A DNA stretch of 64,000 nucleotides. It comes from Planctomycetota bacterium. Its GTDB lineage: Bacteria > Planctomycetota > Planctomycetia > Pirellulales > Pirellulaceae. Numbering within the stretch: position 1 is the first letter of the stretch; every line of letters begins with the position of its first letter. The notes under the pieces were generated by a model, which was given only the letters and a program-made list of their open reading frames with translations, did not search any database and was not told the origin of the DNA. The translations under genes were made by a program, and so were the position numbers. Below are positions 33,205 to 43,310 of the stretch, piece by piece. Where the stretch lies: assembly GCA_029259935.1 (NCBI GenBank), contig JAJDEH010000154.1:1-64000 (forward strand). Reading direction: 5' to 3'.

Positions 33205-35444
33205 ATCGTGGCCTCAAGCAACCAGTAGATATCGCAACAAGTTCAGGTGACGACTTGCGCGAACCGATCGTTTGTATTAGCTGTCGGAAGTCGAATGGTC
33301 ACGACCGAAAGTTTTGCTCAAAGTGTGGGCAGTCTCTGTGGGAAAGCTGTGAAAGTTGCGGGCACACCTTGCCCCTGGCCGAAGCGTTTTGCGGGGCATG
33401 TGGTACCGATTTGGAGGCCGTTCGCAGAGACAAACGTGGGCATGGCGAAAGCAGTTTGTCGCGCGCTGCCGAGCTTTCTCGTGAATCAGAATATGACAAG
33501 TCACTGGCTTTGCTGGAGAGTCTGGTGGCCGACGAAGATCCTCGACTGGCCGACCTAATCGAGCGGGCTAGCGAACTTCAACAGCGCGTGTCGCGGGAGA
33601 AACAGCACCAAATGGCATTCGCCGCCGAGACACTTGGCAAGGCGAAGAAGCTGCTGGAACGCCACGCGTATGACCAGATTATCGGGCTGGTGACGGACGT
33701 TGCGGAAACCGTTCGATCGGACGAACTGAGATCGTTGTTGGCGTTGGCGGTTGGTCGCCGCGATGAAGTGTTGGCGTTGAGCGGTGAAATTCGTGACGGT
33801 GTAAAGTCGGGAAAGCACTCGGACTTGATGCCCAAATTGAGCCGGATGTTGGTGTTGCTGCCCAGCCATAAACAAGCGAAACAGCTCTTCGATTCCATTC
33901 GGCAAAAGCTGTTGCACTCCGCCAAGAAGGAATTTGCACGCCATCAATATCGCAAAGCCAAGTTGTTGCTGGACCGAATTCCATTGGACGCTCAGTCGGA
34001 CGAGTGCGTGAAGTTGAGCGATGAGGCTCATGAGTTGGCTTGCCACGTGGACAGTCTTTGTGCCTCGCCCTTGGTTGACAAACCGCTGTTGGCGATCACG
34101 AACAAGTTGGCGAAGGTTGCCGCTGGTCACCCGCATGTTGCCAAGTTGAGACGCAAGCTAAAAGAAAAAATGAAGGTCCGCTCCCAGGATCCCCGCGCGC
34201 CACTTCAAACCTGGGCTCGCGCACCCAAGCGGTCACACTTTGCATTTCCAGTGGACTGGCTGGGCGGTTCGCGTCGTGTCACGGGCTGGGCGGAATTGAA
34301 TTCACGAGACCATCTCCAACAACCTGGTTCGTTTTTTGTGGCATGCGGCCTCGCCCTGCAGGCACTGGGACGGGCGGAAGTGGCCGTGAACTTGGTCCCT
34401 CGCGAGAAGAAAGGGCTGTTTGACGTCTTCACGCGCAAAAAGAAAAACGGGACGACGGTCGCCGGTTGGGGATTTGACCTTGGTGTATCGTCGCTGAAGA
34501 TTGTCAAACTCGTCCAAGAGGGTGACACGGGCGAAGACCTGCGAGTTGCGGCATGCCACCGAATCGCGTTCAAGAAGCACCGGTTCGCGGCCAGTACCGA
34601 ATCCGATGAGCGGGAAGTCATCCAACAGGCGCTCAAGTCTTTTCTGGCGAAGAACCAACTGGGCGACGAGCCGATTGCGGTTTCCATTCGCGGGTCTCGC
34701 GTGTTCGGGCGATTCTTCAGGTTGCCGCCCATGGAGGAGGAAGTGGCCCTCAAGGCAATTCGTCACGAAGCATGCAATCAAATCCCTTTACCCATCGATG
34801 AGATGGTTTGGGACTACCACATGGAAAGACGTTCAAAAGACTCGGCGAATGAAAACTCCGACTTGATCATGCCACGAAACGTGACGTTGGCGGCCGTCCG
34901 CGAACGGGATGCGCGCGAGTACTTACGCCCGTTTCAAGAATTGGAAATGAAGGTGGAAGTGCTGCAGAACGAATTTTGGGCTCTGTATAACTTCGCCCAT
35001 TATGAATTCTTCGCGAACCAAGCAACGTCAAGCGAGGGAGTGCCTGGTGACGCTCAACCGACAACGCAAGCCATCGCCCTGCTGGATGTTGGCAGCGAGG
35101 CTTGCGGTTTGGTGGTTTGCATGCCGGGACATGGCTGGTTTCGATCACTTCCCGCCGGCGGTGATGACTTTACAAAAGCGATTTCGCAAACCTTCAACCT
35201 AACCCACGAGCAGGCAGAGCAAGTCAAGTTGAATCCAGCGACCGCGCCCAGGCTGAGCCAGTTGCAGCAAGAATTCCAGCGCATCTTCGCATCCCTCGTG
35301 GGGCAGATCGACCGTTCCTTGGTCTCGTTTTCTTGCGAGAATCCAGATGTGACGATCAAGCATTTGTACACGGTTGGCGGCGGTGGGCAGATGCACGGCA
35401 TGCTAACGAACCTCAGGAACGGGGCGGCGGATGCCAATGTTTGA
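33201..35444 (+). CDS. PilM-like ATPase with N-terminal zinc ribbons and helical repeats
   Basis: The 747-residue protein has two four-Cys zinc ribbons at residues about 25-70 (CISC, CSKCG, CESCG, CGACG), then about 270 residues of helical repeat sequence. The rest, from about residue 400, is an actin-like PilM ATPase: GWGFDLGVSSLKIVKL, FRLPPMEEEVALKAIRHEA, IPLPIDEMVWDYH and the C-terminal GGGGQMHGML. PilM links the inner-membrane pilus complex to cytosolic partners. The end is a little shorter than usual PilM, with the conserved C-terminal 10-15 residues missing. pilN, pilO and pilQ do not follow. The TTG start at 33201 is the only plausible one near the first ribbon. Confidence 0.78.
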   Translation: MNRGLKQPVDIATSSGDDLREPIVCISCRKSNGHDRKFCSKCGQSLWESCESCGHTLPLAEAFCGACGTDLEAVRRDKRGHGESSLSRAAELSRESEYDKSLALLESLVADEDPRLADLIERASELQQRVSREKQHQMAFAAETLGKAKKLLERHAYDQIIGLVTDVAETVRSDELRSLLALAVGRRDEVLALSGEIRDGVKSGKHSDLMPKLSRMLVLLPSHKQAKQLFDSIRQKLLHSAKKEFARHQYRKAKLLLDRIPLDAQSDECVKLSDEAHELACHVDSLCASPLVDKPLLAITNKLAKVAAGHPHVAKLRRKLKEKMKVRSQDPRAPLQTWARAPKRSHFAFPVDWLGGSRRVTGWAELNSRDHLQQPGSFFVACGLALQALGRAEVAVNLVPREKKGLFDVFTRKKKNGTTVAGWGFDLGVSSLKIVKLVQEGDTGEDLRVAACHRIAFKKHRFAASTESDEREVIQQALKSFLAKNQLGDEPIAVSIRGSRVFGRFFRLPPMEEEVALKAIRHEACNQIPLPIDEMVWDYHMERRSKDSANENSDLIMPRNVTLAAVRERDAREYLRPFQELEMKVEVLQNEFWALYNFAHYEFFANQATSSEGVPGDAQPTTQAIALLDVGSEACGLVVCMPGHGWFRSLPAGGDDFTKAISQTFNLTHEQAEQVKLNPATAPRLSQLQQEFQRIFASLVGQIDRSLVSFSCENPDVTIKHLYTVGGGGQMHGMLTNLRNGAADANV

Positions 35445-35602
35445 GCTCACGGAGGTGTGGTGCATGAACGCCGCCGTGCGCTCACCTGGGCGATCTCTCC
35501 GGGCGTTCCGTGGGACGAGACCGATCTAAGTACCTGACCGGACCGAAATTCACTTTACCAGTATTTCACCGCACCAGTATTTCACTGCAACAGAGTTCCG
35601 CC

Positions 35603-36562
35603 CTAGCCGACGCCCCGATCGCGATGCCATTGGACAAACTGCTTGAGCCCCTCCTCGAACGAGACCGTCGGTTTGTAGTTCAAAATACGGCGGGCCTTGT
35701 CGAGATTGGCATGGGTTAGCGGCATGTCGCCTGGCTTCTCTGGTTGATGATCGATTTGAGCCGACTTGCCAATTTCGCGCTCCAGCATTTCGATCAACTG
35801 ACGAATTTCGATCGGCTTGTCATGGCCCAAATTGAATGCCTCGCCAATCGCCTCTTCCAGGCTGAGCGCCGCCAGCAGGCCAGTGCAGATATCGTCTACG
35901 TGCGTAAAGTCGCGGCGGATCGAGCCGTCGCCAAACAGCGGCAGCGACTCGCCCAGGAAGATCTTCTTGGTAAAAATCGTCATCGCCAGATCGGGCCGCA
36001 ACCGTGGCCCATAAACGCTAAACAGCCGCAGGCGAACCGTCGGCACGTCGTGCAATAAACGATACGTTTCACAAAGCAACTCGCCGGCCCGTTTGCTGGC
36101 ACCGTACGGGCTGAGCGGAATTCCGAGCTCCGCGTCCTCACTAAAAGGAGCGGTCGCGCCTGCGCCGTAAACGGTCGAGCTGGATGCGAACAAAAAACGT
36201 TGGACCGGATGATGCCGCGCCGCTTCCAACAAATTCGTCGTCCCACAGACGTTGGTTTGCTGGTAAATCAAGGGATGCTCGACGCTGTATCGCACGCCGG
36301 CGTAGGCACCCAGATGTACGATTCGCGTGACGTCGTGCTTTGCTAGTAGTGAATCGGCAACGCCCGCTTCACAGAAGTTGGCTTCGACCATGCTGACCCG
36401 TTTCTCGCCCGCAAAACCGGCGATGTTTTCGTGCTTGTCCCGGGGATCGTAGTAGTCATTGAAACTGTCCAAGCAGACAATTCGCTCGTCAGTGTCGCGC
36501 AACAGCCGCTCGATCAAGTGGCTGCCGATAAAGCCGGCTCCGCCGGTAACCAGAATGGACAT
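35603..36562 (-). CDS. UDP-sugar 4-epimerase family protein, UDP-glucuronate epimerase-like
   Basis: The 319-residue extended SDR has the NAD motif VTGGAGFIGSHLIE, the SSSTVYGAG loop, the active-site YGASK pair, and RLRLFSVYGPRLRPD. The sequence is closest to UDP-glucuronate or UDP-glucose 4-epimerases used in surface polysaccharide synthesis. The ATG at 36562 is selected because it immediately begins the Rossmann fold. It is followed by tsaE upstream on the same strand with a 59-base gap. Exact sugar specificity cannot be determined. Confidence 0.87.
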   Translation of the reverse strand: MSILVTGGAGFIGSHLIERLLRDTDERIVCLDSFNDYYDPRDKHENIAGFAGEKRVSMVEANFCEAGVADSLLAKHDVTRIVHLGAYAGVRYSVEHPLIYQQTNVCGTTNLLEAARHHPVQRFLFASSSTVYGAGATAPFSEDAELGIPLSPYGASKRAGELLCETYRLLHDVPTVRLRLFSVYGPRLRPDLAMTIFTKKIFLGESLPLFGDGSIRRDFTHVDDICTGLLAALSLEEAIGEAFNLGHDKPIEIRQLIEMLEREIGKSAQIDHQPEKPGDMPLTHANLDKARRILNYKPTVSFEEGLKQFVQWHRDRGVG

Positions 36563-36621
36563 GCTGTTTACCTTGTTTGTTTCGTATCGATGTTCGTGCT
36601 TCTCAAACGCCAAGCACCTAT

Positions 36622-37101
36622 TTAGTCAGTTAGCCGCGCCTCGATTTGGCTCAATACCACTTCGCAGTCGGTCCCATGCGCACGCAAGCGGACCGTGCGG
36701 GCCGTGCCGTCCTTGACTTGGATGTCGATTTCAATCCGTGATCTTGGCAAGCACGTCGCAACGCGGTCGGCCCATTCGATGACGGTAATTCCGTCGGATT
36801 CAAAATACTCATCCACGCCAAGTTCCAAAAACTCGTCGTCGTCTTGGATTCGATACGCATCCAAATGGTAAATCGTTTTCGTGCCTTGATAGTGCTGGCA
36901 CAGTACAAACGTGGGACTGGTTACGTTCTCGCGGGCAATCCCGCACGCCAGAGCCAAAGCTTGCACCAGCCGCGTCTTGCCGGCTCCCAGTGTACCGCTG
37001 AGCGCCAACGTGGTCCCACTCGGAACGACTTCCGCCAGCAGGCCGCCCAGACGGTCGGTGTCGGCTTCGGACGCGGATTGATATTCAATTTCCCTGCTCA
37101 T
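36622..37101 (-). CDS. tsaE: tRNA threonylcarbamoyladenosine biosynthesis protein TsaE
   Basis: The 159-residue protein has the P-loop LSGTLGAGKTRLVQAL, the SPTFVLCQHYQ loop and HLDAYRI, EFLELGVDEYF and VIEWADRV, all standard in TsaE. TsaE is an ATPase that works with TsaB and TsaD in adding threonylcarbamoyl to A37 of tRNAs. The ATG at 37101 lies five bases after the thiL stop, so the two are co-transcribed. Length is typical for the family. Confidence 0.94.
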   Translation of the reverse strand: MSREIEYQSASEADTDRLGGLLAEVVPSGTTLALSGTLGAGKTRLVQALALACGIARENVTSPTFVLCQHYQGTKTIYHLDAYRIQDDDEFLELGVDEYFESDGITVIEWADRVATCLPRSRIEIDIQVKDGTARTVRLRAHGTDCEVVLSQIEARLTD

Positions 37102-37105
37102 GGGT

Positions 37106-38032
37106 TCAATGCTCGAAGCCTCGTGGAGCGAGCGGCCGTTTGCCTTGCACATCGGCCACCCACAATCCAGGTTCGTCGATGAACCGGCCGATCCGCGTGA
37201 CTGGGACATCGACCGGTTGATCACTCAGTATCCGCGCCGCCTCGGCCGGAGCCACCGCCAGCGCCAATTCGAAATCTTCGCCGTCGCCCAGCGCGTGATC
37301 GAGCGCGGAAACGTTCGCGCCGTCGCCGGCCAGTCGTCGCGCGTCGTTGGAAATGGGAATCGAATCCAAATCCAGCAGCACGCCACAGCCGCTTTCGCGA
37401 GCGATGCGTGAAACATCCAGCGAGAGCCCGTCCGAGACGTCGATCGCCGCGTTGACCCGGTAATGCTCGCTAATTTCGATGGCCTCGGCGACGCGCGGTT
37501 GGAAGGTCATGTGACTGGCGGCCAAGCTTCCACCGAATTCACCCGTGACTAGCAGTTCGTCACCCGCCCGGGCCCCCGATCTGCGCCATGCTTTGATGGG
37601 ATCCACCTCGCCAAACGCCGTGATACTGATCGCCAACGGCCCCTGCCAACTGTTGGTGTCGCCGCCGGCAAGCGCCACGCCAAATTGATGGGCCAGCGGC
37701 AAGAATCCTTCGCAAATCTCGATGGCCAATTCCTTGCCGCGGTGTCGCGGCAGCGCCAATGAGACGGTTATCGCAACCGGCCGCGCCGCCATTGCCGCGA
37801 GATCGCTCAAGTTCACCGCCAGAGATTTTCTTCCTGCCAGACGAGGGCCACATTTTTCCAATTCGAAATGGGTCCCATCCATGAGCATATCGGTCGTCAC
37901 GACCAAGCCAGCGGCGTCCGGCCAAGAAAGGATGGCCGCATCGTCACCAATTCCCAGTTGCAGCCGGGAATGAGGCGCGACTCGCTCGCGCAACCAACAA
38001 ATAAACTCGGTTTCCACACTGACGCCATTCAA
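37106..38032 (-). CDS. thiL: Thiamine-monophosphate kinase ThiL
   Basis: The 308-residue protein matches ThiL: LGIGDDAAIL near the N-terminus, VTTDMLMDGTHF, RKSLAVNLSDLAAMAARP, LAGGDTNSW, DVSDGLSLDV and GDGEDFELAL. It phosphorylates thiamine monophosphate to the active cofactor. There is no ATG at the 5' end: the likely start is TTG at 38032 or GTG at 38017. It is first in a run with tsaE, a pairing seen in other bacteria. Confidence 0.93.
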   Translation of the reverse strand: MNGVSVETEFICWLRERVAPHSRLQLGIGDDAAILSWPDAAGLVVTTDMLMDGTHFELEKCGPRLAGRKSLAVNLSDLAAMAARPVAITVSLALPRHRGKELAIEICEGFLPLAHQFGVALAGGDTNSWQGPLAISITAFGEVDPIKAWRRSGARAGDELLVTGEFGGSLAASHMTFQPRVAEAIEISEHYRVNAAIDVSDGLSLDVSRIARESGCGVLLDLDSIPISNDARRLAGDGANVSALDHALGDGEDFELALAVAPAEAARILSDQPVDVPVTRIGRFIDEPGLWVADVQGKRPLAPRGFEH

Positions 38033-38238
38033 ACAGAACTTGGCAAGGCCGCTTCACCAGCAGCTAGATCAATCTCCTGATTATGCTGCCGACCCGTGGT
38101 TCCACGCAACGGGCCGGAACCCGGTAACGCCACCGGCATCCGCCGCGTTTTGACTCCGTTCCCGCGATGTGATATGGATGGCGATGTAAATTGAAAATCG
38201 TTGCTGTAGGCTTGGCCCCAGAACCAATAGGACTCGAA

Positions 38239-39717
38239 ATGCGCATCGCGACCGGCGGCATCATTCACGAAACAAGCACTTGCGTCGACACGCGGACTAC
38301 CGTCCAGAGCTTTGAAAATGACCGTGGAATTTTTCGAGGCGAAGCGATCCTGAAGCAATTTCAGGGGGCCAACGTGCAAACCGGCGGCTTTATCGCCGGT
38401 GCCGAGGAACATGGCTTCGAATTGGTGCCGCTGCTGCGGGCGTCGGCTTTTCCTGGCGGCTTGATCCCACGTGAGGATTACGACGCGTTGAAGAACGAGC
38501 TACTCCAGCGGCTCAAGGCGGCCGGGCCCGTCGACGGCGTGCTGCTCGATTTGCACGGCGCGATGGTGGTCGAGGGGATTGATGACGGCGACGGCGACAT
38601 GATGGCCGCCGCCCGCCAGGTCGTTGGCCCGGATGTACCGATAGGCGTGCCTCAAGATCTGCACGCCAATCACACGCGGTGGCGAGTTGAAGTTGCCGAT
38701 GCGATCGTGGGCTACGACACCTTCCCGCATGTCGACATCGCCGAGCGAGGAAAGGAAACCGCCGACATCATCGTGGCCACGATCCAGGGGCGGATTCGTC
38801 CCACGATGGCCCTCCATCAGTTGCCCATGTTTTGGAGTACGCCTTGCCAGGTTACGGCCCACCCGCCAATGAAAGAGGTGATCGATCGACTGCATGACAT
38901 GGAGCAGCGCGAGGGCGTGATCAGCATGACAGTCGCCACCGGCTTTCCTTGGGCGGACGTCCCCGACGCGGGCAGTTCGGTGATCGCGGTGACCGACAAC
39001 GATCCGCAACTGGCCCAGCGGATGGCCGACGAGCTTGGTGGTTGGATCTGGGATCATCGCCAGCGTTGGTACGCGCCGCCGCTCGCGGTGCGGGACGCGC
39101 TGGCGGCGGGCGAGCAACTCGGCCGTTATCCGATCATCATCGCCGATCACTCGGACAATACCGGCGGTGGCTCGCCCGGCGACTCGACCGAAGTGCTGCG
39201 GACGTTCCTGGAGATGAAATTACAAGACGCGCTGCTGCTGTACCTGGTCGACGAACAGGTAGCCCAACAAGCTCATGCAGCGGGCGTGGGCAGCCGCATT
39301 CAAGTTCGCATCGGCGGGAAATCTTCGCCGGTTCAGGGACCACCGGTCGAAGCCGAAGCGGAAGTGGTCGCGCTAACCGACGGCGGCTTTGCCTACGACG
39401 GCCCGATGTTCGCGGGCCTATCGGGAAGCATGGGAACTTCGGCGTGGCTCAAGATAGGAGGCGTATCGGTGGTGGTCGTTTCGGCTCGCGAGCAACCGCT
39501 CGACCAGGCGTTCGCTCGCGGCTTGGGCATTGATTGCGCGAGCATGCGCTATATCTGCGTGAAGTCAGCCGCTCACTTCCGAGCCGCCTTCGAGCCGATC
39601 GCGGGCTCGATCCACAACGTCGACGCGGCCGGCATTCACACGCACGACTTCTCGCAATTGCCCAAAACGAATCGCGAACGGCAAGTCTTTCCCGTCGAAA
39701 TTTCGCCCACCAGCTAG
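38239..39717 (+). CDS. M81-family metallopeptidase (MlrC-like)
   Basis: The 492-residue protein is of the microcystinase C (MlrC) family. Conserved parts are GGIIHETSTCVDTRT at the N-terminus, LLDLHGAMVVEGIDDGDGD, PQDLHANHTRW and DNTGGGSPGDSTEVL. These supply the probable zinc ligands. MlrC cleaves linear microcystin products, but most homologues outside cyanotoxin degraders act on unknown peptides or amides. The ATG at 38239 is preferred to a longer frame from 38191 because it directly precedes the conserved motif. No other mlr genes are nearby. Confidence 0.85.
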   Translation: MRIATGGIIHETSTCVDTRTTVQSFENDRGIFRGEAILKQFQGANVQTGGFIAGAEEHGFELVPLLRASAFPGGLIPREDYDALKNELLQRLKAAGPVDGVLLDLHGAMVVEGIDDGDGDMMAAARQVVGPDVPIGVPQDLHANHTRWRVEVADAIVGYDTFPHVDIAERGKETADIIVATIQGRIRPTMALHQLPMFWSTPCQVTAHPPMKEVIDRLHDMEQREGVISMTVATGFPWADVPDAGSSVIAVTDNDPQLAQRMADELGGWIWDHRQRWYAPPLAVRDALAAGEQLGRYPIIIADHSDNTGGGSPGDSTEVLRTFLEMKLQDALLLYLVDEQVAQQAHAAGVGSRIQVRIGGKSSPVQGPPVEAEAEVVALTDGGFAYDGPMFAGLSGSMGTSAWLKIGGVSVVVVSAREQPLDQAFARGLGIDCASMRYICVKSAAHFRAAFEPIAGSIHNVDAAGIHTHDFSQLPKTNRERQVFPVEISPTS

Positions 39718-39787
39718 CCCACGAACCGCAGTGACGAGCGCGTCGGATTCGCAATTCAACGGCCTCTTAGTCGCTACGGACTATTCG

Positions 39788-41821
39788 CTACGGAGTTATC
39801 CCGGGAATGGAGGGCATTCCGAGTTCGTTGGTGATCGCGGCCATGATGGCGTCGCTGGTTTTATGTTGATCGCACTGCTGCCGCAACTCTTCGGAAGTAA
39901 CGATTCGGAATGAATCCATCGTAAATTCGGCAAACTCGGGAACGGCAATCACATACGTTTCAGGGCGAATATAGCCGGCCTCGGCGAGTTGCCAGTCGAA
40001 GATGGCGTCGATTTCCGGGTCCACCGTCCCCGTGGCGTCTTGAATCTCGCCATCCATCGTCGGCCACGAACGAACGCTTGGCGGTTTGACGAATTTCACG
40101 TTGAGCCGCGTTAAGCGAACTCCCAATGTCGCCCAAATCTTGGCGATTTGTACGGCGCGATTGGTCATGACGATGCTCGATCGCCGCGCGTCGCCGCCCA
40201 GATAGGGGCTCTTGGTCAATTCGTCCAACCATTGTTTGGCGTGTCCTTGCACCAACAGCGGATCGACAGCATCTTCATCCGTTAACGCGGGGCGCATGCC
40301 GATATCATTACAAGTAAGCAAATAGAACCCAAAAAAGAGTTCCTTGGTTTGCCGCAACTCCGCGCGGAAAGACTGGGTGATTCCACTGTCGGGCATGGGA
40401 CGAGCCATCTCCTCCAAAACGTCCTCGCCCAGGGTTTTCAAAAGGTAGCTTTCCAGGAACGCATACAATCGCGCTCGCCGCAGATAGAAGGCGGCACTCG
40501 GCTCGACGGTCAGCCGAGGGCGGATTTGGTGCTGAAGCAAAATATCGCCCTGCGATTGTTGATCCTGGTCGTCGCGGCGCTCACGGGCGACATTCGATTT
40601 CCGCGCTTGAATCTTGAACAGAGCCAAGTTGCGGAGTTTGTACTTTCCGCTGAGCGACAACTTACGGCTTTCCGGCCCGACCGACGGAACTTCCAAGGCC
40701 GCCAAGGCGAAGACTTGATGTTGCAGCCAGCCATCGGTCTCCGTGGGCCGTAGGTCAATCTCCCCCGATCGAATTTTCTGAATTGCTTCCCGTATGATGT
40801 TCCCCGGCACGGGTTGCATCGCTCTCAGTAATTGCGGAATCAGATTTCGGATCAGCGCCACTTCGCGAATAACGGCCGGCTTCAAAATCGCGATGGTGTG
40901 GCGATGCATGTCTCGTTCGTTTGCCAACTGCGTGTCGACCGCGCCCGCGTCGACCAAGTCGGATAAGGAAAAACAAGTTTTCGGAACGCTGATTCGCGCG
41001 AACAGTTCGTCAAGCCGTCGGTATTGTTTTAGCAACGACTCGTCCTCCCGCAGCGCTCGGGCAATGGCCGTCGGCACATCTTGGGAATTCAATGGGAATT
41101 CGTATTGCAAGAAGCGGAAGAACTTCTCCACGCGATCCATTTCCTTCGACCAACTCTGCCACGGCTGGGGCGGACGTCGTGAGGCATTCTCGGCAATACG
41201 GATCGCCCACCGATCTTTCGCCTCCTGGCGATGAAGGGGCAGTTTCCACGATCTTCCCGCCGTTTCGAGCGCCGCCACCAAGAAGGCGGCCGCCTCGCTT
41301 TCGGCAGGCAGATTATTCAAGATCGCTTCGACGAAATCCGGCGCGGCGGGAGCGACCTGCAAGTCTCCACGAAAGCAAGCTAAGTAAATCGCCGCGGTCA
41401 ATCGTTCGTCGAACCGGCACGCCACGAAATCCACCATCCGCGCCGAAGGCAGAAAGTTGAGTTCGTCCGCACGGGCGTTTTCCAAAACTTCGAGATAGGA
41501 CGGACGCAGGATGAACAGCCGGCGGTCGATATCCGGCTTCAACGGCGGACAATCCAACTCGAACACGGCCGCGCTATGATTGACTTGCGAAAAAGCGATC
41601 GGCCGGCTGTCGACAAGATCTTCCTCCCATTCCGCGTTCTTGTCACCCAGCCGATCATCCTCAATCGTCCAGTCATCGCGCAGCGGCAGATTCACATAAT
41701 CAACCATCTCCACGACTTCGTACTTGGAATGCCACCAATAGTGATAACCAACGATGCCACAAGTAGCCGCGGTGGGAACACTGAAGATGATCAAACTGAT
41801 CGCGCAGGATCGAAGATTCAT
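39788..41821 (-). CDS. Large hypothetical membrane-anchored protein
   Basis: The 677-residue protein has a hydrophobic segment right at the N-terminus (ISLIIFSVPTAATCGIVGYHYW), likely a signal anchor, and is otherwise soluble and mainly helical. I recognise no domain. The sequence is rich in charged residues and lacks Cys clusters. It may be a planctomycete-specific protein. The ATG at 41821 is adjacent to a possible GTG at 41824. It is followed on the same strand by the YkgJ gene, 128 bases upstream. Confidence 0.65.
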   Translation of the reverse strand: MNLRSCAISLIIFSVPTAATCGIVGYHYWWHSKYEVVEMVDYVNLPLRDDWTIEDDRLGDKNAEWEEDLVDSRPIAFSQVNHSAAVFELDCPPLKPDIDRRLFILRPSYLEVLENARADELNFLPSARMVDFVACRFDERLTAAIYLACFRGDLQVAPAAPDFVEAILNNLPAESEAAAFLVAALETAGRSWKLPLHRQEAKDRWAIRIAENASRRPPQPWQSWSKEMDRVEKFFRFLQYEFPLNSQDVPTAIARALREDESLLKQYRRLDELFARISVPKTCFSLSDLVDAGAVDTQLANERDMHRHTIAILKPAVIREVALIRNLIPQLLRAMQPVPGNIIREAIQKIRSGEIDLRPTETDGWLQHQVFALAALEVPSVGPESRKLSLSGKYKLRNLALFKIQARKSNVARERRDDQDQQSQGDILLQHQIRPRLTVEPSAAFYLRRARLYAFLESYLLKTLGEDVLEEMARPMPDSGITQSFRAELRQTKELFFGFYLLTCNDIGMRPALTDEDAVDPLLVQGHAKQWLDELTKSPYLGGDARRSSIVMTNRAVQIAKIWATLGVRLTRLNVKFVKPPSVRSWPTMDGEIQDATGTVDPEIDAIFDWQLAEAGYIRPETYVIAVPEFAEFTMDSFRIVTSEELRQQCDQHKTSDAIMAAITNELGMPSIPGITP

Positions 41822-41949
41822 CACGCGGCACTTCTCATTTCACGAGGAGGAACGACATCATGGAGGCGGCGGCTTGGAATCATCGTATCAAGTCCGGCAA
41901 CGTTCGGCAAAACTGACAGCTTGAAAAAGCACGGCTGCCGCCCAGAGAA

Positions 41950-43197
41950 TCAACGGGCGTACCAGATCGCCAATTGCTCCAGCGCGCCAAGCTGCTTGAG
42001 GCTTGCGATGCGCCGACGATGGATCGGACCGACCAGCGCGTCGTGGCCTTGTCCGCGATCGATGGTCGTCACCATGTCGATGGCGTCTTCAGGAGTTGGC
42101 GAATTTCCTTGGAGGAAGTAGCGCATCATCCACAAGGCCGCCGGATAGGCCAGCGCCAAGGCGCGGAACTTCTCCACGATCGACCAACCCTGACGAACGG
42201 CGACCGCATACTGTTTGGAAACCGCGTTGGCTTCGAAGTAGGCATTCAGCGGCTGCTGTACCGATTGCTCGAAGTGCCCGAACGGTTCTTCCAAGTCTTT
42301 GAAATTCGCGGCGGGAAAAGATTCGTGGATCCGAGGTACTTCCTGTTTTCCGCGAGCGAACTTGAAGGCCGACCAGGCGAGTCGCCAGCGCTCACTCCAC
42401 GACTCGCGAACATGATAACTAGGATGCAGTCGCAAATAGCCGGCCACGGTCAAACGAAACAGGGGGCGCGCCGATCGGCTTGGCGGCTGGCCTTCGCGAA
42501 ACAGTTCGCTTGATTCATCGATCGCCGCCTCGCGGAGAACCGCGGTCAATTCGCCCAGGTCTTGGGCGTCGGTATTTTGAAGCCGGCACTGTTCCAGCAG
42601 ATCGCAAAATCGTAGCCCGTGAACAATGCGACGAATGAGCGGAAATTTGGCATCCGTCATTAGTTTCTCGATGGCCGCGGTCACCTGCATTGTTTCTTTC
42701 CAAGACCGCCGGTGTCGCCGGGTAATCTTCGGCGGCGAGATCTGCTCGGCGATTCTCGGTCGCTGGCGAGCAAAATCTTTGGCTTCCTTGATATGCTCGG
42801 CCATCGGCCGGCCTTGATCGGCGGCCGCCGTCGGACAACTGCGCCGCATCGTCAGGTAGGCCGTCTTACCGACGGGGACAATTTGCAGCGGGTACATCTG
42901 GCAGATGAGTGGCTTTCTTTCAAAGCCGAAATCCTTATGAATGCGGCACAGGCCATCCTCCATGAGGAACACGCAAGTGCCGTCGTCGCGCTGTCCCAGG
43001 TGCGGCCGCCCTCCAAACAGTCCGCGCCGCACGACGGTTTTCACGCCTTGATAGTCGGGGTGCTTGTGCCACTCTTGCTCGCGCAGCTTCGCCAGATCGT
43101 CCTCGTCCAAGGGAACGACGTTGCCCCGGCAGCACTTCCCACAACCGGTGCAATCCCAGCGTTCGACAATCGGCAGTGGCTTGATCGGAAGTGTCAT
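41950..43197 (-). CDS. YkgJ-type cysteine-cluster protein
   Basis: The first 130 residues hold the YkgJ cysteine cluster: CTGCGKCCRG, then TCVFL, LCRIH, PLICQMYPL and RRSCPTAA, which is thought to bind zinc or an iron-sulfur cluster. The remaining roughly 280 residues are helical and unassigned. The family's function is not known, although members often sit next to metal or rRNA-modification genes. The protein of 415 residues is much longer than small YkgJ members, so it is a fusion or extended type. Confidence 0.78.
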   Translation of the reverse strand: MTLPIKPLPIVERWDCTGCGKCCRGNVVPLDEDDLAKLREQEWHKHPDYQGVKTVVRRGLFGGRPHLGQRDDGTCVFLMEDGLCRIHKDFGFERKPLICQMYPLQIVPVGKTAYLTMRRSCPTAAADQGRPMAEHIKEAKDFARQRPRIAEQISPPKITRRHRRSWKETMQVTAAIEKLMTDAKFPLIRRIVHGLRFCDLLEQCRLQNTDAQDLGELTAVLREAAIDESSELFREGQPPSRSARPLFRLTVAGYLRLHPSYHVRESWSERWRLAWSAFKFARGKQEVPRIHESFPAANFKDLEEPFGHFEQSVQQPLNAYFEANAVSKQYAVAVRQGWSIVEKFRALALAYPAALWMMRYFLQGNSPTPEDAIDMVTTIDRGQGHDALVGPIHRRRIASLKQLGALEQLAIWYAR

Positions 43198-43310
43198 GAA
43201 AAATCGGCGGTGTTGGGACTTCTAATATAGCACGACGGCTGCTGTGTCCTGCCCTCGATCATTGACCGAATTCGCTCCAGCAATGATACTTCCCGTGAGG
43301 AGATTCAAGA

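Noticed and set aside
35380..35600. Frameshift truncating the PilM-like protein
   Set aside because: No frame continuing the missing C-terminal residues was found downstream; only about 10-15 residues are missing, so natural variation is as likely.
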